Positions 16,779-26,012 of a stretch of DNA of 64,000 bases are shown in pieces. The DNA is taken from positions 806,001 to 870,000 of the forward strand of contig NZ_AP019841.1 of assembly GCF_007990445.1 (NCBI RefSeq). The letters are read 5' to 3'. The position numbers were made by a program, and so were the translations under genes. How positions within the stretch are numbered: the stretch's first letter is position 1; each line of letters opens with the position of its first letter. Source of the stretch: Leptotrichia wadei (GTDB lineage Bacteria > Fusobacteriota > Fusobacteriia > Fusobacteriales > Leptotrichiaceae). The notes under the pieces were generated by a model. That model worked only from the letters and a program-made list of their open reading frames with translations. It did not search any database and was not told the DNA's origin.

Positions 16779-18008
16779 ATGGATCTATGGAATTTATTTA
16801 AAAGAAAGAAAAAAATAAAAACAGGTATCTGCTTTTCAAATGAAAAATCAGTTGAAGAACTTTTAAAGAATTTTTTGGAAACTTATGCGGATAAAATTAA
16901 TACAGTTACTTTGGAAAATGGAGAAAAGTTGACTGAAAAAACTAAAAAGTTTTATCTTGAATTGAAAAATGGGAGAAAAATAGAAGTATTAATAAATCCA
17001 GAACGTAATTTTCTTTTAAAAAAGCAAATTGCAATAGAGATTTTTTTAGAAAAGTTAAATCCAGAGAGCTTTAAAAATATAAATGAAGAGGAGCTGGTTA
17101 AATACAATAGCTTGCTTATAAATTTTGAAGCCTTAGATAAGGAAGAGGAAAAAAATGAAGAAAAATTTATGATGGAAACCGCAAAATTTTTAAGGGAATT
17201 TCATAAATTCACTATACAGAAAAAATTAAACCACTATCACTTTGGAGATAGAAGAATGATTCAAAATGATGAAAAATGGGAAATTTCAGACTTTATTCCG
17301 CCACTTTCAGAAAAAATGTTTTTGGAATATGACCTTGAAATGACTGATAACGATCTTGAAAGAATGAAAAAAAATATTGAAAGAATGAAGAAGGATAAAC
17401 TTCCATATAACGAAAAAATGGAAGTAAACATATCTGAAAAAAATGTAAAAATACGTAAAAAATGGGATATTATAAGAAGAATCGCAGCAATAACAATGAC
17501 ACGGCTTGCTGCGGAAACCTATCTTGAAAAAAAAGAAAATGGACAAAAGGAACTGGAAACGATTATTGATATTTTTGAAAAAAGATACCAGTTTAAGCAG
17601 GTATTGACTGAGCGTGAAAAAAATTATCTGGAAAATCCGTCAGATGATAAAGAATTGAATGTTGAATTTTATTTTATGCTGGAAGCTGCTAAAATGCTGC
17701 TTTGGGTATTGTCAGTTATTGATATTGAATTTGATGACTTTAACATATTTTGTGATATTTCCATTCTTACCGATGGATTGAAATATGATAATTTAAAGTC
17801 CTTTGCCAGAAAATGTGAAATTCGTTCGCAAAACAAGATTTTAGACATGCTGGATTATATATATAGACTAAATTGGGCAAATGTTGAAATAAAATTAGAG
17901 GGCTATGATGGAATTGTAAATGAAAGTATTTTGTATTTTAGCAGGCTTGCATTGGAATGGGTTGTTCAAGATGGAAAAAGCATAGAGGAAATTATTATTC
18001 ATACATAA
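16779..18008 (+). CDS. Unknown cytosolic protein
   Basis: A 409-residue soluble, Lys/Glu-rich protein without a signal peptide or membrane helix. I recognise no motif. The ribosome binding site AGAAGGGAACAATAAA and codon use match the neighbours, so it is a real gene. It is the last gene of the mgtE group and is followed by a 200-base AT-rich spacer that carries the pfkA promoter. Confidence 0.7.
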   Translation: MDLWNLFKRKKKIKTGICFSNEKSVEELLKNFLETYADKINTVTLENGEKLTEKTKKFYLELKNGRKIEVLINPERNFLLKKQIAIEIFLEKLNPESFKNINEEELVKYNSLLINFEALDKEEEKNEEKFMMETAKFLREFHKFTIQKKLNHYHFGDRRMIQNDEKWEISDFIPPLSEKMFLEYDLEMTDNDLERMKKNIERMKKDKLPYNEKMEVNISEKNVKIRKKWDIIRRIAAITMTRLAAETYLEKKENGQKELETIIDIFEKRYQFKQVLTEREKNYLENPSDDKELNVEFYFMLEAAKMLLWVLSVIDIEFDDFNIFCDISILTDGLKYDNLKSFARKCEIRSQNKILDMLDYIYRLNWANVEIKLEGYDGIVNESILYFSRLALEWVVQDGKSIEEIIIHT

Positions 18009-18123
18009 AGTATATATTTAAAAAATTAAACAAATTAAATTTATTTTAAAAATGACTTTGTTTTTAAAAAATCTAAAAAATAATGAAAAATACGGCTTTA
18101 GTCAAAATAATTTTAAAAATTAA

Positions 18124-18152
18124 TTGACAATGGATTTTAAAAATGATAATAT
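18124..18152 (+). promoter_or_regulatory. Promoter of pfkA
   Basis: TTGACA (18124-18129), a 17-base spacer and TAATAT (18147-18152), about 67 bases upstream of the start codon. Confidence 0.7.
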
Positions 18153-18218
18153 AAAAATGTAAAGATTGAAATTAATTTTTTAAGTAATTATAAATGTCAT
18201 AGAAGGAGAAAAAATACG

Positions 18219-19181
18219 ATGAAAAAAATCGCAATTTTAACAAGTGGGGGAGACTCACAAGGTATGAATACAGCGATAAGAGCTGTGACAAAGGCTGCCA
18301 TTAACAAAGGAATGGAAGTTTATGGCATAAAAAGAGGATACAAAGGTATGCTTGAAGATCAAATTACTCCATTAACATTATTGGATGTAAGTGGAATTGC
18401 TGATAAAGGAGGAACAATTTTATTATCAGCAAGATTGCCTGAATTTAAAGATCCTGAAGTTAGGGCAAAAGCGGCGGCTAATTTGAAAAAATATGGAATT
18501 GACGGATTAGTTGTAATTGGTGGAGATGGATCGTTCCATGGTGCACATTACTTATATGAAGAACATGGAATCAAAACAATCGGAATTCCAGGAACTATTG
18601 ATAATGATGTAGCCGGAACTGATTACACAATTGGTTATGATACAGCATTAAACATTATATTGGATGCAATTTCAAAATTGAAAGATACGGCAACTTCTCA
18701 TGAAAGAACATATTTAGTTGAAGTAATGGGAAGAAACTGTGGAGATTTAGCGCTTTATTCTGCAATCGCAGGAGGTGCAAGTGGAGTTATGATTCCAGAA
18801 AATGAAAGTTCAATTGATGATTTAGCTGAAGTAATCAAAAAAAGACGTGCTGAAGGTAAGTTGTATGACATAATTGTTGTTGCTGAAGGTGTTGGAAATG
18901 TTGTTCATCTTAAAGAGGAATTATCAAAAAGAGTTGACACAAGTATAAGAGTTACAATTTTGGGTCATATTCAAAGAGGTGGAGCTCCAACAGCAGCTGA
19001 TAGAATTTTAGCTACAAGATTAGCTGTTAAAGCTGTTGAATTAATTGAAGAAGGAAAAGGTGGATTAATGGTTGGAATCCAAAGTGAAGAAGTAACAACT
19101 CACAAATTATCTTATGCTTGGGAAAATTATTCAAAAGCATCAGCAGCTGATTATGTAATTGCAAATATGTTATCATTATAA
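18219..19181 (+). CDS. pfkA: 6-phosphofructokinase (ATP)
   Basis: Glycolytic enzyme that phosphorylates fructose 6-phosphate. At 320 residues it has ILTSGGDSQGMNTAIRA at the N-terminus, the ATP motif GGDGSFHGA, the catalytic PGTIDNDVAGTD, and the substrate motif VEVMGRNCGDLAL. A glycine after the GGDG motif marks the ATP-dependent, allosteric class. pyk follows after about 130 bases in the same direction, a common pairing in low-GC bacteria. Confidence 0.97.
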   Translation: MKKIAILTSGGDSQGMNTAIRAVTKAAINKGMEVYGIKRGYKGMLEDQITPLTLLDVSGIADKGGTILLSARLPEFKDPEVRAKAAANLKKYGIDGLVVIGGDGSFHGAHYLYEEHGIKTIGIPGTIDNDVAGTDYTIGYDTALNIILDAISKLKDTATSHERTYLVEVMGRNCGDLALYSAIAGGASGVMIPENESSIDDLAEVIKKRRAEGKLYDIIVVAEGVGNVVHLKEELSKRVDTSIRVTILGHIQRGGAPTAADRILATRLAVKAVELIEEGKGGLMVGIQSEEVTTHKLSYAWENYSKASAADYVIANMLSL

Positions 19182-19314
19182 TTTAATGAAAAAGTTATGT
19201 TAGTTTAATAATTTTTTTGATTTAACGAGATGTAAATGAACTCTCTTGCATTTAGCAAGAATTCATTGATAATTCAAGACAATGAAAATTTTAAATTAAA
19301 TTTTAGGAGGAAAA

Positions 19315-20739
19315 ATGAAAATTAAAATGACTAAAGTTGTTTGTACCATTGGTCCAAAAACTGAAAGTGTTGAAATGTTGACAAAATTAGTAGAAAGCGG
19401 AATGAACGTAATGAGATTAAACTTCTCTCATGGTGATTTTGCTGAACACGGACAAAGAATTAAAAATATTAGAGAAGTAATGAAAAAAACAGGTAAAGAA
19501 ATAGGGATTTTATTAGATACTAAAGGTCCTGAAATCAGAACAGGAAAATTAGAAGGTGGAAACGATGTATTACTAGAAACTGGTAAAAAAGTAATTATGA
19601 CAACTGATTATGATTTTGTCGGAAATGCTAGTAAATTCGCAGTTTCATATCCTGGAATCGTAGATGACTTAAAAATTGGAAGTACTGTTTTATTAGATGA
19701 CGGTTTAGTTGGATTAAAAGTTGAAGCTATCAACAAAGAAGCTGGAGAAGTTGAATGTGTTGTTACAAATACTGGAGAATTAGGAGAAACTAAAGGTGTA
19801 AACTTGCCAGATGTTTCAGTTGGTTTACCAGCATTAGCTGCAAAAGATATTGCTGACTTGAAATTTGGTTGTGAACAAGGTGTTGACTTTGTAGCAGCTT
19901 CATTTATAAGAAAAGCTTCTGACGTTGCTGAAGTAAGAAAAGTGTTAGATGACAACGGTGGAAAAAATATTCAAATTATTCCTAAAATTGAAAGCCAAGA
20001 AGGTGTTGACAACTTCGATGAAATCTTGGAATTAAGTGATGGAATCATGGTAGCAAGAGGAGACTTAGGAGTAGAAGTTCCTGCAGAAGAAGTTCCTTTC
20101 ATGCAAAAAATGATGATCAGAAAATGTAACAAAGCTGGAAAACCAGTTATTACAGCAACTCAAATGTTAGATTCAATGATTAGAAACCCAAGACCTACAA
20201 GAGCAGAAGCAGGAGACGTTGCTAACGCTATCTTGGATGGTACAGATGCAGTTATGTTATCAGGAGAATCTGCAAAAGGTAAATATCCAGTAGAAGCTGT
20301 TAAAATGATGGCTACTATTTCAAAAAGAACAGATGAATTTAAAAAATTCAAACCAGTTGAAACTCCAGGAACAGATATTTCTGTTACAGAAGCAATTTCA
20401 AGTGGTGCAGTAAGTACTACACAATCATTGGATGCTAAATTAATCGTATGTTGGACAAAAACAGGAAGATCTCCTAAGATGATTAGAAAATATGGACCAA
20501 CTGTACCTATAATCGCATTAACTGACAACGAACAAACTGCTAGACAATTGGCATTAGTAAGAGGAGTTAGAGCTTATGTAGAAAAAGGATTAGATAAAAC
20601 TGATGACTTTTTCGCAAAAGCAAGAGAAATTGCAGCTAATCACGAAGAAGCTAAAAAAGGTGATTTAGTAGTATTAGTAACTGGAATTTCTAAAGAAGGA
20701 ACAACTAATACATTCAGAGTAGAAAGAGTTGGAGAATAG
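19315..20739 (+). CDS. pyk: Pyruvate kinase
   Basis: Converts PEP and ADP to pyruvate and ATP. The 474 residues cover KVVCTIGPKTES, the barrel with DTKGPEIRTG, IPKIESQEGVDN, MVARGDLGVE, the active-site block ATQMLDSMIRNPRPTRAE, MLSGESAKGKYPV, and the C-terminal allosteric domain. It lacks the extra PEP-utiliser-like domain found in Bacillus enzymes. It ends in a strong terminator at 20782-20812. Confidence 0.97.
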   Translation: MKIKMTKVVCTIGPKTESVEMLTKLVESGMNVMRLNFSHGDFAEHGQRIKNIREVMKKTGKEIGILLDTKGPEIRTGKLEGGNDVLLETGKKVIMTTDYDFVGNASKFAVSYPGIVDDLKIGSTVLLDDGLVGLKVEAINKEAGEVECVVTNTGELGETKGVNLPDVSVGLPALAAKDIADLKFGCEQGVDFVAASFIRKASDVAEVRKVLDDNGGKNIQIIPKIESQEGVDNFDEILELSDGIMVARGDLGVEVPAEEVPFMQKMMIRKCNKAGKPVITATQMLDSMIRNPRPTRAEAGDVANAILDGTDAVMLSGESAKGKYPVEAVKMMATISKRTDEFKKFKPVETPGTDISVTEAISSGAVSTTQSLDAKLIVCWTKTGRSPKMIRKYGPTVPIIALTDNEQTARQLALVRGVRAYVEKGLDKTDDFFAKAREIAANHEEAKKGDLVVLVTGISKEGTTNTFRVERVGE

Positions 20740-20781
20740 TTAAATTTAATTGTTTGACATTTTAATCATAAATATTTTTAT

Positions 20782-20812
20782 AAGGGAATGGTTTTATACC
20801 TTTCCCTTTTTT
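20782..20812 (+). terminator. Rho-independent terminator of pyk
   Basis: AAGGGAA (20782-20788) pairs with TTCCCTT (20802-20808), followed by Ts. Confidence 0.85.
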
Positions 20813-20851
20813 AAAATTATTTAAAATTAAAAAGGAGATGAGATAACAAAT

Positions 20852-21448
20852 ATGAAGAAATTAGATGATTTAATTGATGTTTTTGCAAAACTGCCTGGAA
20901 TTGGGAGAAAAAGTGCGGCGAGAATTGCATTTGACGTGCTTGATAGAAGTGAAGCGGAAGTTGATAGAATGTTGGAAATAATAAAGGATTCACATATAAA
21001 TATTAAACATTGTAAAATTTGTGGAAATTTATCAGAAAATGAAATTTGTGAAATTTGTGAGAATGAAAAAAGAGACAGGGAAGTAATTTGCGTTGTGGAA
21101 GGTGTAAGAGATGTGATTGCATTTGAAAAGTCTGAAACATATAATGGGCTTTATCACGTTTTAGGCGGGAAAATTGATCCGTTAAATGGAGTTACTATTG
21201 AAGATTTGAATTTGAGAAATCTGTTGGATAGAATAGATGGAAGTGTTAAGGAAGTTATATTAGCTTTAAATCCTGATTTGGAGGGAGAAACTACAAGTCT
21301 TTACTTAACAAAATTTTTAAAGGCGAAAGATGTTAAAATTTCTAAAATTGCTAGTGGTATTCCAATGGGTGGAAATATTGAATATACTGATATGGCAACT
21401 CTCGGAAGATCTTTGGAAGGTAGAATTAATGTGGATGATGAAAATTAA
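20852..21448 (+). CDS. recR: Recombination mediator RecR
   Basis: Helps RecFOR load RecA at gaps. At 198 residues it has the usual helix-hairpin-helix KLPGIGRKSAARIAF, a four-cysteine zinc finger (CKICGN and CEICEN), the Toprim domain with CVVEGVRDVIAFE and ALNPDLEGETT, and the C-terminal IPMGGNIEYTD segment. dnaX and the YbaB gene, frequent neighbours, are absent. Confidence 0.96.
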   Translation: MKKLDDLIDVFAKLPGIGRKSAARIAFDVLDRSEAEVDRMLEIIKDSHINIKHCKICGNLSENEICEICENEKRDREVICVVEGVRDVIAFEKSETYNGLYHVLGGKIDPLNGVTIEDLNLRNLLDRIDGSVKEVILALNPDLEGETTSLYLTKFLKAKDVKISKIASGIPMGGNIEYTDMATLGRSLEGRINVDDEN

Positions 21449-21481
21449 ACTCGTTTTAGGAAATTTTAAAAGATGATGTAA

Positions 21482-21564
21482 ATACTCAAGCGATAATATT
21501 AATGCTATTTACCATTAGAATAATGGATTTAGTCAAATAAGCTATTGCTTGAGTATATTTTTTT
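21482..21564. terminator. Long hairpin terminator between recR and the mur operon
   Basis: ATACTCAAGC (21482-21491) pairs with GCTTGAGTAT (21547-21556) across a 55-base loop that holds its own small hairpin (CCATT with AATGG), followed by seven Ts. It sits between two convergent genes. Confidence 0.65.
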
Positions 21565-21570
21565 ATAATT

Positions 21571-22986
21571 TTATTCACTGTACATTTCTTTTATTTTATT
21601 TTCATCAATTCCGAAAAAATAAGTTAAAATAAAACCTCCTAAGTATGCTCCAAGCATTGAAATTATAAAGTAAATCCAAGTTCCTGGAACTACTATGAAA
21701 AGTCCAAATAGCCCTGAAACACCTTGTGAAATTGTCCCTAAATGAAATAAAACGGCTAAAATTCCACCAAATCCAGAACCTAGGCAAGCTGTGACAAAAG
21801 GTTTTCCCAGTGGCAAAGTTACGGCATACATCAACGGCTCACCAATTCCAAGTATCCCAACAGGAATAGAATCCCTGACCATATTTTTAAGTCTTTGGCT
21901 TTTAGTTTTTACATAAATTGCAATTCCAGCTCCAACTTGACCTCCGCCTGCCATCATAAGAATTGGTAATAAATAATTAATTCCTTTTGTAGGGCCTTCT
22001 GGATTGTTTAACATTACGTGGATTGGAGTTAGAGCTTGATGCAGCCCGACAGAAACGAGAGGTAAAAATCCTGCTGCCAGGAGATAGCCGCCGAATATTC
22101 CCAATTTATTGTAGGAAAAATCAAGAATGGCGTATATAAAGTTTGTTAGGCAAGTTCCCAAAGGCTGAATTATTAATAGAGCGATAAAAACTCCAATTAT
22201 TAATGTTAAAAGCGGAGTAAGAAAAGTATCAAGCATTGCTGGAATTATCTTTCTTATCTGCTTTTCTAGATATGCAACAATCATTCCCATAAATAGTGCT
22301 GTAAGCAGTCCTCCCATTCCTGGTGAAAAAGGTTCTCTAGTAAAAGGGAGTATAACTGCACTTTTTCCTTCAGTTTTTAAAATTAATGGCAATGCTGGAT
22401 TTACGATAAATATTGATCCTATAATTCCACCAAGAACTGCTGTTCCGCCAAATTCCTTTGCAGAATTCATTCCTACATAAATCGCAAGATAGCTGAACAT
22501 TACAAATCCGGCAGTTCTTATGGCTGCAAACCACCATATTCCATTATAGGTATTTTTTGCCGTAGTATTTATAACATTTGTAAGTCCTATTATTAGGCCT
22601 GCTGCAATTATTCCAGGCAGTAGGGGGACAAATATGTTTGCAACTTTTTGGAGAAATCTCTGGACAGGTCCATTATGTTTTTGATTATTAGACTTTTTAT
22701 TCTCACTTGCTATATCTTTGGCATTTCTATTTGAAAATCCCAATGGAATTCCTGTAAGTTTTGAAAATTCATTTCCTATTGCATTTACTTTCCCTGGCCC
22801 TAAAATAATCTGTAAAGTGTCAGAATTTACCACATTTAAAACTCCGTCAATTTTTTTTAGTTTTTCCAAATCCACATCTTCACGAATTTTAACTCTCAAT
22901 CTTGTCATACAAACTGCATTTGAAACAATATTTTCTTTACCTTTTAAAATATTATAAATTTCTTTTGCTATTTTTTTCTCGTTCAT
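21571..22986 (-). CDS. PTS EIIBC, probable N-acetylmuramate transporter (MurP-like)
   Basis: A 471-residue sugar permease of the glucose superfamily of PTS. The EIIB domain (1-80) has the phospho-cysteine in NAVCMTRLRVKI, and the EIIC domain with about ten membrane helices has the GIGEPLMYAV signature. No EIIA domain is attached, so it needs a Crr-type EIIA from elsewhere, as E. coli MurP does. The sugar is inferred from neighbours: MupG-like immediately upstream and murQ in the same operon. The start at 22986 has AAAGGAGAT upstream; longer in-frame starts would overlap the MupG-like gene. Confidence 0.8.
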   Translation of the reverse strand: MNEKKIAKEIYNILKGKENIVSNAVCMTRLRVKIREDVDLEKLKKIDGVLNVVNSDTLQIILGPGKVNAIGNEFSKLTGIPLGFSNRNAKDIASENKKSNNQKHNGPVQRFLQKVANIFVPLLPGIIAAGLIIGLTNVINTTAKNTYNGIWWFAAIRTAGFVMFSYLAIYVGMNSAKEFGGTAVLGGIIGSIFIVNPALPLILKTEGKSAVILPFTREPFSPGMGGLLTALFMGMIVAYLEKQIRKIIPAMLDTFLTPLLTLIIGVFIALLIIQPLGTCLTNFIYAILDFSYNKLGIFGGYLLAAGFLPLVSVGLHQALTPIHVMLNNPEGPTKGINYLLPILMMAGGGQVGAGIAIYVKTKSQRLKNMVRDSIPVGILGIGEPLMYAVTLPLGKPFVTACLGSGFGGILAVLFHLGTISQGVSGLFGLFIVVPGTWIYFIISMLGAYLGGFILTYFFGIDENKIKEMYSE

Positions 22987-23012
22987 AATGTCTATCTCCT
23001 TTTGAATAAATT

Positions 23013-24119
23013 TTATTTTTTTACAAAAGAAAATTTTTGCCAAGGCTTGATATAATCAATTAGAAATATTTCATTTTCACTTATTTTTCCAACAACATTT
23101 GATTTTCCAGTATTTTTCATATCTGTTTTAGCAATTAAAAGTTCGCCTGCATAATGTCCGTATTCACTGCTTTCAATAATTACATCTCCCTTTTTTATTA
23201 TTTCAGGAGTATTAAAAACTTTAAAATTATGTTCTTTATATTTTACACGGCTATTTGTAGAACGAATCAAATTTTCAGAAATATCGCCTCTATTAAAGTG
23301 AAATTCATCAAAAATTATTTGCTTTTCTGTTTCTGGAATATCTTTTTCCAATTCAATTGAAAAACTTACCATATCTTTACGAACTTTTTTAAATTCATTT
23401 AATTCTTCATCTGTCGGATAGCAGTTTGAAATAATAATATCATCAATTGTTTCCAATGCGACAAAATGTTTAAACTGAACTATTAGCGGCAAATTACGAT
23501 GCATTTCTAAAGTTGGTAAGCCTTGAGTCACTGGCCAAGGCCCAAAACTGTTTTTAGCTTGAGAAGTTATAAATGCTGCAGTTCGTAATCCATATTTTGT
23601 AAAATTTTCTGTACATTTTCTAAAAAATTCTAAACCTAATCCTGTATAAATATGAGGATAAAAATTATGACATCCGATTAAATTATTTTTATTAGGGCAG
23701 TAATCCATAATTGTGTCAATATAATGAGTATCGTTACTCATATTTATCTCAATTTTTAAATTTTCCCTGTTAAATGTCATAATACTTTCCTGCAGTCCAG
23801 TAAATCCAACATCAAGCCTAATTCCATCAGCTCCCATTTCCTTAAAAAATGCCAAGTCATCATAACTAATTCCCAAATCTTTAAAAACTTTCGGATTTAC
23901 ATCTAGAATAATTTCAAATCCCTTTTCCTTAGCATAATGATTTATTTTTTTAAATTTTTTCAAAATTATTTCCTTATCTTCAATTCCTTTATTTTGGGCA
24001 GAAGAGAGCAGACAGCTGAATATGCGGCTAAAACCGGCATTATAAGCCCTGTCAATATAATTTATTAATTTTTCTTCAGTTGTCTTTTCAGGATAAATTG
24101 AAATTCCTAATTTTCTCAT
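23013..24119 (-). CDS. mupG: 6-phospho-N-acetylmuramidase (MupG/DUF871 family)
   Basis: Cytosolic glycosidase of 368 residues that releases MurNAc-6-phosphate from phosphorylated peptidoglycan disaccharide. Family signs are the start MRKLGISIYPE, GFSRIFSCLLSS, the barrel residues GADGIRLDVGF and NNLIGCHNFYPHIYTGL, and the small C-terminal beta domain. MupG proteins are typically encoded with murQ and murP, as here. The gene ends 26 bases before the MurP-like start. Confidence 0.85.
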   Translation of the reverse strand: MRKLGISIYPEKTTEEKLINYIDRAYNAGFSRIFSCLLSSAQNKGIEDKEIILKKFKKINHYAKEKGFEIILDVNPKVFKDLGISYDDLAFFKEMGADGIRLDVGFTGLQESIMTFNRENLKIEINMSNDTHYIDTIMDYCPNKNNLIGCHNFYPHIYTGLGLEFFRKCTENFTKYGLRTAAFITSQAKNSFGPWPVTQGLPTLEMHRNLPLIVQFKHFVALETIDDIIISNCYPTDEELNEFKKVRKDMVSFSIELEKDIPETEKQIIFDEFHFNRGDISENLIRSTNSRVKYKEHNFKVFNTPEIIKKGDVIIESSEYGHYAGELLIAKTDMKNTGKSNVVGKISENEIFLIDYIKPWQKFSFVKK

Positions 24120-24243
24120 TTTATGCTGTTTCCCTTCTTTTTATCTCTATTTTAATAATTTTTTATTTAACAGGAGATCAATATCCCTTGCTTCATAATA
24201 TTTGTTTTATTAAATTTTAAGCAAATATAGTTTTTGAACAAGT

Positions 24244-25587
24244 TTATTCTTGTGTTTCAGCCTGTTCTTCCGCTAATAATTTTTTTTCATAGGCTGTAAA
24301 GAATGGATAGTAGATTACAATAGAAATTATAATTAAAAGTATACTTAAAATTACTGCTCTGTAATCTCCATTTGTTGCTAAAAATGCTCCTATTGGTCCA
24401 GGTAAAGTCCAAGGCGGCGTTGAAGTTACACGGTTTACTAAGCCTGTTGCCATTGCAAAATAAGTGATTGAGGCATTGACTATTGGAACAATTATGAAAG
24501 GTGGCAATAACGTAGGATTTAATACGATTGGAGCTCCAAAAATAATTGGTTCGTTTATATTAAATATTGAAGGAAGAATTGCCGCTTTTCCTAAAGTTTT
24601 TCCGTAAGCTGATTTTGATTTTAGCAATAATAATATTGCAAATCCTATCGTTGTTCCTGAACCGCCAATCCAGATAAACCATTGGTATAAAGGTTCTGCT
24701 GCAATGTGCGGAATATGCTGTCCGTTTGCCAAAGCTGTTGCATTTTGTTCAAGAAGCATAAGCCAGAGTGGACGTACAATTGAGCCGACTATTGAATCAC
24801 CGTGAATTCCAAAGCTCCAGAAAAATGTAATCATAAATACTATGATTATTACAGAAAACCATGAATCACTGAATTTTAAAATTGGTTTTATGATTGAACC
24901 GATTATTTCGTGCAGATCAATTTTTAGCCAATAAGTTAAAATTGTCAATGTAAAAATAATTATTGCCGCTGGAGTCAATGCTTCAAATGAACGTGCAACT
25001 GATTCTGGCACAGCTTCAGGCATTTTTATCCTAAATCCAGTTGTGGTTGTCAGTCGATACACTTCAACTGCAAATATTGCCGCAATTATTCCTACAAATA
25101 AACCTGCAGATCCTAATCTTGACATTTGCAGGGCATACCCAATATCCTCCTGAATAATCTGAGAACCTTTTGTTCCTTCCTCAACAATAATTTGTATGGC
25201 TTTTCCCCCGACAGTCTGATTTATTACCTCAATCGGATTTATCATTTTAGGCATAATAGTAAGTAAAAATGCGCAAACTGATAAAATCGCACCTGTAATA
25301 CCATCTAATTTATAAGATTTTGCAAGGCTGTAACCGATTCCCATAACTGCATAAAGTCCCATTATGAACATTGTCATTCTGTAGGGAAGCAGCATTTGCA
25401 CTGCATATTTTTTTGCTAAAATTGAAATTCCCCATTCTTTTGGAAATGGCGGGAACGCTAAAATTAAAAATATTGATCCAATAATAATTAGCGGCAATGT
25501 GGAAACTATACCGTCACGTATTGCCCTTAAATGTCTTTGTTCAGATATTTTTGCCATTTTTATTGAAAGTTGTTCTAAAACTGCCAT
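24244..25587 (-). CDS. PTS EIIC, lactose/cellobiose family
   Basis: A 447-residue membrane permease of the CelB/ChbC type that brings a beta-disaccharide across the inner membrane with phosphorylation. About ten helices are visible, with the start RHLRAIRDGIVSTLPLIIIG and the conserved NINEPIIFGAPIVLNP. Its EIIB partner is the next upstream gene, and the EIIA domain is fused to the glycosidase further upstream, giving a complete three-part system. Confidence 0.92.
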   Translation of the reverse strand: MAVLEQLSIKMAKISEQRHLRAIRDGIVSTLPLIIIGSIFLILAFPPFPKEWGISILAKKYAVQMLLPYRMTMFIMGLYAVMGIGYSLAKSYKLDGITGAILSVCAFLLTIMPKMINPIEVINQTVGGKAIQIIVEEGTKGSQIIQEDIGYALQMSRLGSAGLFVGIIAAIFAVEVYRLTTTTGFRIKMPEAVPESVARSFEALTPAAIIIFTLTILTYWLKIDLHEIIGSIIKPILKFSDSWFSVIIIVFMITFFWSFGIHGDSIVGSIVRPLWLMLLEQNATALANGQHIPHIAAEPLYQWFIWIGGSGTTIGFAILLLLKSKSAYGKTLGKAAILPSIFNINEPIIFGAPIVLNPTLLPPFIIVPIVNASITYFAMATGLVNRVTSTPPWTLPGPIGAFLATNGDYRAVILSILLIIISIVIYYPFFTAYEKKLLAEEQAETQE

Positions 25588-25685
25588 AATTTACTTCCTT
25601 TCCTATTACAATATTTTTTTGATTTAAATAATAATTAGTTTCAAGAAATTGAGATTTTTAGTAAAATTTAATATCTTAAAATTTA

Positions 25686-25994
25686 TTAATTAGATAACAA
25701 TTCCTGAATCTGCTTTAATAATTTAGGGCCTCCAAGTGGGCTATATCCTTGTGGCGTAATCATTGCGCAAGGTACTTGGGCTTCCTTTGCTTGTGCACTT
25801 AATGTATCAAATCTGTGTCTTATTTGAGGCGCAACCATTGCTACGTCATATCCATTTTTCACTTCATCTTCAAATTGCTGTGTACTTACAGCCTTCACTT
25901 CAATTTCTACACCTTTTGATTTTGCCTCCTTTTCCAGTGCCTTTACCGCCACTGCGCTTGACATTCCTAGCGAACATACAAATAATACTTTCAT
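25686..25994 (-). CDS. PTS EIIB, lactose/cellobiose family
   Basis: A 102-residue EIIB of the CelA/ChbB type. The phosphate-accepting cysteine is residue 7 in VLFVCSLGMSS. It lies between the GH4-EIIA fusion gene (18 bases upstream) and the EIIC gene. Confidence 0.93.
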   Translation of the reverse strand: MKVLFVCSLGMSSAVAVKALEKEAKSKGVEIEVKAVSTQQFEDEVKNGYDVAMVAPQIRHRFDTLSAQAKEAQVPCAMITPQGYSPLGGPKLLKQIQELLSN

Positions 25995-26012
25995 TTTAAA
26001 TCCTCCTAATTT

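Noticed and set aside
22987-23043. Longer N-terminus of the MurP-like protein
   Set aside because: It would overlap the end of the MupG-like gene; the start at 22986 has a good ribosome binding site.
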